Source: an uncultured Chelatococcus sp. (GTDB lineage: Bacteria; Pseudomonadota; Alphaproteobacteria; Rhizobiales; Beijerinckiaceae). From it: 64,000 nucleotides of DNA. Positions within the stretch are counted from its first letter, which is position 1. Each line of letters begins with the position of its first letter. The notes beneath the pieces are model-generated. The model was not told the origin of the DNA and ran no database searches. It saw nothing but the letters and a program-made list of their open reading frames with translations. Shown one piece after another: positions 27,281 to 33,259 of the stretch. The stretch lies in assembly GCA_937863995.1 (NCBI GenBank), contig CALMIK010000045.1:1-64000 (forward strand), in the 5' to 3' direction. The position numbers and the translations under genes were made by a program.

Positions 27281-27399
27281 TAGTGGGGGCAGAAACCCGG
27301 CTTCCCCAAAGTCGCAGATACAGCGGTTAGCGCTTCAGCGACATTTATGCGCCAATCGACGGCGGGCCGGTTCGCAGGGCACAGGGAAATTGACGGGGC

Positions 27400-27493
27400 T
27401 GGCGGAGACGGAGGGATTCGAACCCTCGATAGGACTTTAAGGTCCTATAACGGTTTAGCAAACCGCCGCCTTCAGCCGCTCGGCCACGTCTCC
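27400..27493 (-). tRNA. tRNA-Ser (anticodon GCU)
   Basis: The minus strand folds as a class II tRNA. The acceptor stem GGAGACG pairs with CGTCTCC, the discriminator is G and CCA is encoded (27400-27402). The anticodon GCT lies at 27457-27459 in the loop of GGTTTGCTAAACC, the long variable arm has stem TAGGAC/GTCCTA, and the T-loop is GGTTCGAATCC. It decodes AGC/AGU serine codons. Upstream on the minus strand TTGACC, then 17 bases, then AAAGAA ends about 11 bases before the 5' end and may be its promoter. The rest of 27281-27743 holds no gene I can support. Confidence 0.97.
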
Positions 27494-27743
27494 ATATGAC
27501 GTCTTCTTTGCAGATAACATGAACGTGGTCAACGCGGATCGTGAAATAAAGGTGGAAAACGCCCCTGGCGCGGCGGCAAATCGATGCCGGCGAAGGCTTT
27601 CGGGCGCCCCGCCCGCCGCGCCCGAAGCGACACTGCGCGCCAAATTCGCGATTCGATGCTGCGTGAAATGGAACGCCGGCCGCCGTAACGCGTTGTTGTG
27701 GCGTCCGGTAACGGATCACGCGCAACGATCAAGGAGAAACGCG

Positions 27744-27824
27744 ATGTTGAGAGGTGGCCTGCTCTGGCTTATCGGGATTCCGATCCCGATCATTCTTATC
27801 CTGCTGCTGCTCGGTTACCTCTGA
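27744..27824 (+). CDS. Small 26-residue membrane protein
   Basis: A short frame with AAGGAG eight bases before its ATG (27727 onward) encodes 26 residues. MLRGGLLW is followed by LIGIPIPIILILLLLGYL, so nearly the whole peptide is one membrane helix with a double-proline kink (IPIPI). The quality of the ribosome site and the composition support a real gene; I recall similar LIGIPIPII peptides in Hyphomicrobiales but cannot verify that here. Its stop overlaps the end of the convergent methyltransferase gene by ten bases. The function is unknown; it is likely an inner-membrane micropeptide. Confidence 0.65.
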   Translation: MLRGGLLWLIGIPIPIILILLLLGYL

Positions 27825-28705
27825 TCCGGCGCCCGCGAGCGGTCGGGCAACACGTCCGCGAGCCGCGTGCGCGCGGTGCCGGGCTGTAGCGGCTTCTGCT
27901 GGCTCTCATGCGGCGCCCAGCCCGACAGCCACAACACATCGAACGTGGCGGTGATCCGTCCATCCGCGCCCGCGAATCGCTCCATGTAGATCTCGCAGGC
28001 GCGCACCAGTGTCGTGCGCCGCAGCGGCCTGCGGCTGCGCTCCGTCAACGCGTTGGTCCAGCCCATGGCGCGCAGGTCGCGCATGAGAGCGAGCGGTTCA
28101 CCGTAACGCACCGACACGCGGTCGACATCGGCGACCGGCAGGGCGAACCCCGCCCGCTGCAGCAGCCCGCCCAGATCCCGCAAATCCACGAACGGCGCGA
28201 CGCGCGGACTTACCCCGCCCTCGAGCTCCGACTCGGCCTGTGCAAAGCACTGGCGCAATTCCGTCAGCGTCTCCCCGCCGAGGAAAGCGGCAAGAAACAG
28301 CCCGTCAGGCTTCAAAATGCGCCGCACCTGCACCAGCGCCCCGGGCAAGTCGTTGACATTCTGGAGCGCCAGGGCCGACACGATAAGGTCGAAGCTCGCC
28401 GGCGCCAGCGGCGGCAGCTCCTCGTCGGCCACTAGATCGCCAACGCCGTCAGCCCCATTGTCCCAGGCAGGCGCGGCGCGCACGATGCTGTCGACGGCGC
28501 CCGTCGCGGCCAGTGCCTGAGCGGCGGCGGACGTGGGCGTGCCGAGATCGAGCGCCGCGCCGAAGTGGCGTTTCACCGCCGAAAGCCGGTCGACGAGATC
28601 TTCTACCGCGCGCGCCAGCAGGAAATCGCAGTAGCCCTCGCCCAGCGCCCGCGTCAGGCGGCGGCGCTGCAAGGGGCGGTCGAACAGGCGAGGTGCTGAG
28701 CTCAT
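27815..28705 (-). CDS. SAM-dependent methyltransferase (BioC/NDUFAF5-like)
   Basis: A 296-residue class I methyltransferase-fold protein. It starts MSSAPRLFDRPLQRRRLTRAL. The SAM-binding region is ALDLGTPTSAAAQAL, with a degraded motif I (DLGTPTS instead of DxGxGxG). Later motifs are FDLIVSALALQNVNDLPGALVQVRRILKPDGLFLAAFLGGETL. Alphaproteobacterial proteins of this type resemble mitochondrial NDUFAF5, which hydroxylates an arginine of complex I, and BioC. Given the weak motif I the reaction is open. The ATG at 28705 was chosen to match the family; the upstream extension to 28813 is antisense-like. It is divergent from comF, as in many Hyphomicrobiales. Confidence 0.88.
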   Translation of the reverse strand: MSSAPRLFDRPLQRRRLTRALGEGYCDFLLARAVEDLVDRLSAVKRHFGAALDLGTPTSAAAQALAATGAVDSIVRAAPAWDNGADGVGDLVADEELPPLAPASFDLIVSALALQNVNDLPGALVQVRRILKPDGLFLAAFLGGETLTELRQCFAQAESELEGGVSPRVAPFVDLRDLGGLLQRAGFALPVADVDRVSVRYGEPLALMRDLRAMGWTNALTERSRRPLRRTTLVRACEIYMERFAGADGRITATFDVLWLSGWAPHESQQKPLQPGTARTRLADVLPDRSRAPDQR

Positions 28706-28851
28706 GGCCGTTATGTAGCGCATCGGCGTGCAAAGGCAAACAGCGCAGGGGCAAACAGCGCCGGCACGCGCCATGCGTGACAGCCCGGCACAAGGCCGCC
28801 GGCCTATCGTCAACGCACCTGCATCCGGCTTCCGTTTACCGCCGCCCCATC

Positions 28852-29688
28852 ATGGCCACCAGTCCAGATCCCGATCGCGCTTTCACGCCTGTCGAGGCCA
28901 GCGACGCGCCCGCCTCACGTCCGTGGGCGGGACGGCGCGCCGCGGCGGCCGTGGGGCGCGGCATGCGCGGCGGCTGGCGCGGGGTGCTCGATCTGCTCTA
29001 TCCGCCCACCTGCCCGCTGTGCCTTGCCGCGACAGCCGATCACGATGCGCTGTGCGCGCGTTGCTGGAGCGGCCTTTCCATGCTTGAGCGGCCATTCTGC
29101 GAAAGGCTCGGCCTGCCCTTCGCCGTCGATCTCGGCGGCCCGCTGCTCTCGGCCGAGGCGGCGGCCCACCCGCCGGTTTTCCAGCGCGCGCGGGCGGCGG
29201 TGCGCTACGATGGCGGCGCGCGCGTCCTCACCCATCGGCTGAAATACGGCGACCGGGCGGAACTCGCGCGGCTGATGGGCCGCATGATGGCCGGCGCCGG
29301 GCGTGAGCTGCTGCCCGAGGCAGGATTGATCGTGCCGGTGCCGCTGCACTATGGCCGGCTGTGGAGGCGGCGCTTCAATCAGGCGGCGGCGTTGTCGGCC
29401 GAAATCGCCCGTCTCAGCGGGGTCGCGTGGGACGGGCAGGTTCTGGAGCGGCGCAAGCACACCCGCTCGCAGGTCGGCCTGTCGCGCAGCGAGCGCGAGG
29501 GGAACCTTCAAGGTGCGTTCCGCATTCCTCCGCGCCGCCGGCACGCGGTAGAGGGGCGGCGGGTGTTGCTTGTCGACGACGTGCTGACCACCGGAGCGAC
29601 CGCCAACGCCTGCGCCCGCACCCTGCTGCGTGCAGGAGCGACCGATGTTGACGTGCTTGTGTTTGCAAGAGTGGTGATGACAAGCTAA
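28852..29688 (+). CDS. comF: ComF family protein (double zinc ribbon plus phosphoribosyltransferase domain)
   Basis: A 278-residue protein. After a poorly conserved N-terminus comes the zinc-ribbon region LLYPPTCPLCLAATADHDALCARCW with paired CxxC motifs and a further Cys (RPFCERLGLP). Then come LKYGDRAELARLMGRMM and the PRTase fold with VPVPLHYGRLWRRRFNQAAALS and the PRPP loop VLLVDDVLTTGAT. ComF proteins act in DNA uptake/competence or related nucleotide chemistry in the cytoplasm; the exact role in alphaproteobacteria is unclear. It heads the comF-grxC-nitrilase group; the methyltransferase is divergent. The start at 28852 is chosen because sequence further upstream is antisense to the methyltransferase. 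Confidence 0.92.
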   Translation: MATSPDPDRAFTPVEASDAPASRPWAGRRAAAAVGRGMRGGWRGVLDLLYPPTCPLCLAATADHDALCARCWSGLSMLERPFCERLGLPFAVDLGGPLLSAEAAAHPPVFQRARAAVRYDGGARVLTHRLKYGDRAELARLMGRMMAGAGRELLPEAGLIVPVPLHYGRLWRRRFNQAAALSAEIARLSGVAWDGQVLERRKHTRSQVGLSRSEREGNLQGAFRIPPRRRHAVEGRRVLLVDDVLTTGATANACARTLLRAGATDVDVLVFARVVMTS

Positions 29689-29746
29689 CACTTGACCAGA
29701 AACAAACGGAGCGCCCTCGCCTGCGGCCTCCAGACGGGAGAGCGAC

Positions 29747-30010
29747 ATGACGGACATCGCGATCTACACCAAATCGTGGTGCCCCTATTGCATCCGGGCG
29801 AAGGCCCTGCTGTCGTCGAAAGGGGTTTCGTTCACCGAGATCGACATCGAGAAGCACCCGGAAGAGCGCCCGACGATGATCGCGCGCGCCGGCGGGCGCA
29901 CCACGGTGCCGCAGATCTTCATCGGCGAACGGCATGTCGGCGGCGCGGACGATCTCGACACCCTCGACGCCAGCGGCGAGCTCGATCCCCTGCTCGCCGC
30001 CGCCCGCTGA
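29747..30010 (+). CDS. grxC: Glutaredoxin 3
   Basis: An 87-residue dithiol glutaredoxin with the active site WCPYC (Cys12, Cys15), the TVPQIFI cis-Pro loop and the GGADDLDTL glutathione-binding end. It reduces disulfides and glutathionylated proteins in the cytosol using glutathione. Complete and of normal length. It lies 58 bases after comF and 53 before the nitrilase gene on the same strand, the usual order in this group. Confidence 0.97.
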   Translation: MTDIAIYTKSWCPYCIRAKALLSSKGVSFTEIDIEKHPEERPTMIARAGGRTTVPQIFIGERHVGGADDLDTLDASGELDPLLAAAR

Positions 30011-30063
30011 CGCGCCCGCGCCTGCCGGATTTCTCACGGAGTTTCAGCCAGGGAGCCGCTTCC

Positions 30064-30921
30064 ATGCCCGACAATGCCGCTTCATTCACGGTTGCCTGCC
30101 TGCAGATGCGCTCGACGCGCGATCCGGCCGCGAACCGCGAGGCGGCGCTCGCCGGCATTCGGGAAGCTGCGGATGCCGGCGCGGTCTATGTCCAGACGCC
30201 GGAGATGACGTCGCTGCTGGTGCGCGACCGCAAGGAGCTGTTCGCCAAGGCGTCCGACCAGGCGCACGATCCGCTGATCGCGGCGGCGCGGGAGCTGGCG
30301 CGGGAAAAGCGCATCACCGTCCACCTCGGCTCGCTGCCGCTGCGCGAGGGCGAGCGCATCGCCAACCGCGCCATCGTCATCGACCGGGAGGGCGAGATCG
30401 CCGCGACCTACGACAAGATCCACCTGTTCGACGTCGATCTGCCGAACGGCGAAAGCTGGCGCGAGTCGGCCACCTATGCCGGTGGCCATCGCGCGGTGAC
30501 GGCGCCGCTCGTGGTCGGCGGGCACGCCTACACGCTCGGCCTCACCATCTGCTACGATCTGCGCTTTCCCTATCTCTACCGGGCGCTCGCGGAAGTCGGG
30601 GCCGAGATCCTGACCGCCCCCGCCTGCTTCACCCGCCAGACCGGCGAAGCGCACTGGCAGGTGCTGCAGCGCGCCCGCGCCATCGAGAACGGCGCCTTCG
30701 TCATCGCAGCTGCCCAGGGCGGTACCCACGAAGACGGCCGGCAGACGTGGGGCCACTCGATCATCGTCGATCCATGGGGGCGCGTGCTGGCCGAGGCCGG
30801 CTCGGAACCCGGCGTGGTGCTCGCCACCGTCAACCCCGCCCTCGTCGCGCAGGCGCGCGCGCAGATCCCGTCGCTGCGGCACACGCGGCTGTTCTCGCTG
30901 CCCGGCGCCAACGGCGACTGA
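30064..30921 (+). CDS. Carbon-nitrogen hydrolase (Nit1/Nit2-like)
   Basis: A 285-residue nitrilase-superfamily amidase with an intact Glu-Lys-Cys triad: Glu47 in VQTPEMTS, Lys118 in TYDKIHLFD and Cys163 in LTICYDLRFP. It closely resembles the NIT1/YafV-type proteins; NIT1 hydrolyses deaminated glutathione, which would fit its place next to grxC. The ATG at 30064 gives the family N-terminus (FTVACLQMRS). It is the last gene of the comF-grxC run; a dispersed palindromic repeat follows its stop. Confidence 0.93.
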   Translation: MPDNAASFTVACLQMRSTRDPAANREAALAGIREAADAGAVYVQTPEMTSLLVRDRKELFAKASDQAHDPLIAAARELAREKRITVHLGSLPLREGERIANRAIVIDREGEIAATYDKIHLFDVDLPNGESWRESATYAGGHRAVTAPLVVGGHAYTLGLTICYDLRFPYLYRALAEVGAEILTAPACFTRQTGEAHWQVLQRARAIENGAFVIAAAQGGTHEDGRQTWGHSIIVDPWGRVLAEAGSEPGVVLATVNPALVAQARAQIPSLRHTRLFSLPGANGD

Positions 30922-30935
30922 GGGCAGCACGGCGG

Positions 30936-31042
30936 CTAGAGCATCGTGCAGAAAAGTGGATACCGCTTTTCGTCGACAAAGATGCGTTAAATCAAAAAGA
31001 TAGAGCGTCAGTTCTGATTCCATCAGAACGTCCGACGCTCTA
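30936..31042 (+). repeat. Dispersed intergenic repeat family A, copy 1
   Basis: About 107 bases starting CTAGAGCATCGTGCAGAAAAG, with an internal imperfect stem (GTGGATACC..) and a closing inverted repeat around GAGCGTCAGTTCTGAT. It is nearly identical to 52836-52942 in the opposite orientation. The second half folds as a hairpin and may also terminate the nitrilase transcript. Elements beginning TAGAGCATCGTGC are a familiar type in Hyphomicrobiales intergenic DNA. Confidence 0.75.
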
Positions 31043-31249
31043 ACGGTAACGAAGGATTCACCAAGCGCCGCAATTGAGAGGCCTTGCCCGATATTTGGCG
31101 CAGATTTTTTGCCTGACTGCGGGCATGATGATCCCGCATTCACAAAGCGTGAGCGCTTTCCTTATCCAAACCCCGCGCACAACCGGTAACCGGATTCCGT
31201 TTACTGGAAGGCGCCTCATTTTCGTTGCGACACTTCCATCGACCGCGCT

Positions 31250-31272
31250 GTTTATACGTCACGTATACACAG
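31250..31272. promoter_or_regulatory. 23-bp near-perfect palindrome
   Basis: Arms TGTTTATACGT and ACGTATACACA around a single C, with one mismatch in eleven pairs; the inner 15 bases are a perfect palindrome (TATACGT-C-ACGTATA). It lies in the 560-base gene-poor interval after repeat family A. It looks like a binding site for a dimeric repressor (GntR-like symmetry), but the neighbouring target is unclear: the only downstream candidate is the small frame at 31466. Confidence 0.5.
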
Positions 31273-31312
31273 CATCGGCCGATGCGGCGTGCGCATCTGC
31301 AATCGTGGACCG

Positions 31313-31339
31313 TTTGCGCGCCGCCCCGGCGCGCAAACG
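31313..31339. other. Strong GC hairpin in gene-poor interval
   Basis: A perfect 11-bp inverted repeat (GTTTGCGCGCC / GGCGCGCAAAC) with a GCCCC loop and no T-run. It lies 40 bases after the 23-bp palindrome. It may be part of a small RNA, a leader structure or a Rho-independent-like pause. Apart from these sites and the small frame at 31466 I see nothing in 31043-31570. Confidence 0.45.
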
Positions 31340-31465
31340 CATCGCCGGAGCGAGTTCCGATTGGCCGCAATCGCCCGATCGACACGAATTCGCTCGAAAT
31401 CGAAGATACAGAGCATATCGCCGCCCTGACGTGGCGGCAGGCTCAACCGGACGCTGGTGGACATC

Positions 31466-31546
31466 ATGCAGACCGTGGTCACCGTCATTGCAGTCGTGGC
31501 AGTGCTGAGCATTTTCATGATGCTGCACCAAGTACGTCCGCGCTGA
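31466..31546 (+). CDS. Candidate 26-residue single-helix peptide
   Basis: ATG at 31466, stop at 31546, encoding MQTVVTVIAVVAVLSIFMML plus HQVRPR. One hydrophobic helix with a basic C-terminus is the usual look of small inner-membrane peptides. GGTGG lies five to nine bases upstream, a moderate ribosome site; a GTG three codons earlier is also possible. It is the only protein-like frame in the interval that contains the 23-bp palindrome. Not recognised; low confidence. Confidence 0.35.
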   Translation: MQTVVTVIAVVAVLSIFMMLHQVRPR

Positions 31547-31570
31547 TCGCGGCCCGTCGCGCCGACATTG

Positions 31571-31609
31571 AAGCGTTTTGCGTTTCAACGAAACGTCGCA
31601 GCGTTTTAG
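31571..31609. repeat. Dispersed palindromic repeat family B, copy 1
   Basis: A palindromic element with core CGTTTCAACGAAACG and flanks AAGCGTTTT and GCGTTTTAG. It overlaps the stop codon of the leftward gene at 31606 and probably serves as its terminator. The element at 61319-61360 is a related copy in the opposite orientation. Confidence 0.6.
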
Positions 31610-32517
31610 GGCGCGCCAATGCGCAGCCGCGTCTCCACCGGCCGCACGCCTCCGGTAACGGTAACGGTGACGGTCAGGTCCGCCGGCCCAGCGCCAGCGG
31701 GATGGCGCACGGGAACGATGAACACCGTGCCGCCCCCCGGCATCGATCGCGCTTCGCGCTGCGGACGGCCGAACTGCCACCCCGGCGGCCCCTCCACGAA
31801 CACGTCGCCCCCCTCCCCGATATCGCCGGCAATCGATAGCCGCAGGCTGTCGCCGTCGAGGCTTCCGCTTGCCACGGCAACGCCCGAGGCCGTCTCGCCG
31901 GGCTCCACTGTTGCCGGCAGCAGCGCCACCGCGTCCTCCCACAACCCGGCGATCTGGACGATATCCGACAAGGTGGCCGTCACCGTCGCCTGCTCGGGAA
32001 TGCAGATCTCGCGGCACACGCCGAAATCGACATCGAGGCGAAGCTCCACCGGCCGGCCGGCTGCTGCCGGCGCGACCTCCAGCGGAAACCGCACGGTGCG
32101 CAGATAGCCGATGGCGTGGCCGGAACCGTCGAAGAAGCGTTCGGGAGCCGGATAGCGCACCTGCACATCGGCGACGTTGCCGGAGCCCGCCCAATCGAAG
32201 GTCGTCGGAACGCCAGAATCGCCCGGCTCGCGCCAATAGGTCTTGTAGCCATCGGCCAGCGCGATCTCGGCCACGGCGCGGTAGCGGCCGGTGGCCTCGT
32301 CGCGGCCAGCCGGAAACAGCCGCACCTGCCCCGGCGTTTCACGACCGCCGCCGGGTGCGCTACGGCTCGTCGACAACAGGGGCGACGACGCCGCGACGGC
32401 CGCCCATGCGCACCACGCCGCAAAGGCCAGCCCCAAAAGCCGGCACAAGCGCGCGCCACGCCATTGCGTGCCCCTTGAGTGCCCCCGCGATTGCAATCGC
32501 CAAAACCCGGAAATCAT
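31606..32517 (-). CDS. Exported DsbD-alpha-like (thiol:disulfide) domain protein
   Basis: A 303-residue protein. An N-terminal basic region and hydrophobic stretch (LGLAFAAWCAWAAVA) form a signal peptide. It is followed by a beta-rich domain similar to the N-terminal periplasmic domain of DsbD: GRYRAVAEIALADGYKTYWREPGDSGVPTTFDW, then DVDFGVCREICIPEQA with the paired cysteines (C-x3-C), and a second sandwich-like half. It probably works in periplasmic disulfide or cytochrome maturation; no transmembrane or thioredoxin domain follows. The ATG at 32517 has AGGA nine bases upstream. It is divergent from yqgE, an arrangement I recall from other Hyphomicrobiales. The stop codon lies inside palindromic repeat B. 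Confidence 0.85.
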   Translation of the reverse strand: MISGFWRLQSRGHSRGTQWRGARLCRLLGLAFAAWCAWAAVAASSPLLSTSRSAPGGGRETPGQVRLFPAGRDEATGRYRAVAEIALADGYKTYWREPGDSGVPTTFDWAGSGNVADVQVRYPAPERFFDGSGHAIGYLRTVRFPLEVAPAAAGRPVELRLDVDFGVCREICIPEQATVTATLSDIVQIAGLWEDAVALLPATVEPGETASGVAVASGSLDGDSLRLSIAGDIGEGGDVFVEGPPGWQFGRPQREARSMPGGGTVFIVPVRHPAGAGPADLTVTVTVTGGVRPVETRLRIGAP

Positions 32518-32631
32518 CGTCCATCTTCCTGTGCAGCACACCGGCGGTTTTCCCCAAAACGGCCCACGGGGAAAAAACGGATTCCATTCAACGCGTTTAT
32601 CGCATAGCATGTAAGATGTTAGGAGATCATC

Positions 32632-33240
32632 ATGCGCCGCGGCCATGCCCATACAGGTTCCGATCAATACCTTGACGGCCAGTTGCTTGTCGCCATGCCG
32701 GGCATGGCTGACGATAATTTCGCGCGCACGGTCGTCTATCTCTGCGCCCACTCCGAAGACGGCGCCATGGGCATCGTCATCAACAAGCGGGCCATCGATC
32801 TGCAGTTTTCGGAACTGCTGGTGCAACTCGACATCATCGAGGCCGAGGAAGCCATTCGGCTGCCGGCCCGTATCGGCGACGTCGACGTGCTGCGTGGCGG
32901 CCCCGTCGAGGCCGGGCGCGGCTTCGTGCTTCATACGCCCGACTTTACCGTCGACAACTCGACCTTGTCGATGAACAACGGCGTGTGCCTCACGGCGACC
33001 GTCGACATCCTGCGCGCCATGGCGGCTGGCGAAGGACCGGAGAGCGCGCTGTTCGCGCTCGGCTACGCCGGCTGGGCCCCGGGCCAGCTCGAAAGCGAAA
33101 TCCAGGCCAACGGCTGGCTGCACTGCGCGGCCACCGCCACGCTGCTGTTCGAAACCGCCGTCGAGCACAAATACGAGATGGCGCTGCGCAGCCTGGGCGC
33201 CGACATCGCCACCCTCTCGGGCCAGGCCGGACACGCCTGA
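32632..33240 (+). CDS. YqgE/AlgH family protein (UPF0301)
   Basis: A 202-residue cytoplasmic protein of the YqgE/AlgH family: [58 protein letters not shown] and [23 protein letters not shown] are family hallmarks covering the full length. The biochemical role is unknown; AlgH has been linked to alginate regulation in Pseudomonas. A good Shine-Dalgarno (GGAG) lies near the ATG. It converges on the large GGDEF/EAL gene. Confidence 0.95.
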   Translation: MRRGHAHTGSDQYLDGQLLVAMPGMADDNFARTVVYLCAHSEDGAMGIVINKRAIDLQFSELLVQLDIIEAEEAIRLPARIGDVDVLRGGPVEAGRGFVLHTPDFTVDNSTLSMNNGVCLTATVDILRAMAAGEGPESALFALGYAGWAPGQLESEIQANGWLHCAATATLLFETAVEHKYEMALRSLGADIATLSGQAGHA

Positions 33241-33259
33241 GGCGCCCGCCTCCCCTGCC

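Noticed and set aside
31466..31546. The 26-residue frame read as part of a phage or toxin gene.
   Set aside because: There is no partner antitoxin or phage gene nearby; the evidence supports only a possible membrane peptide.
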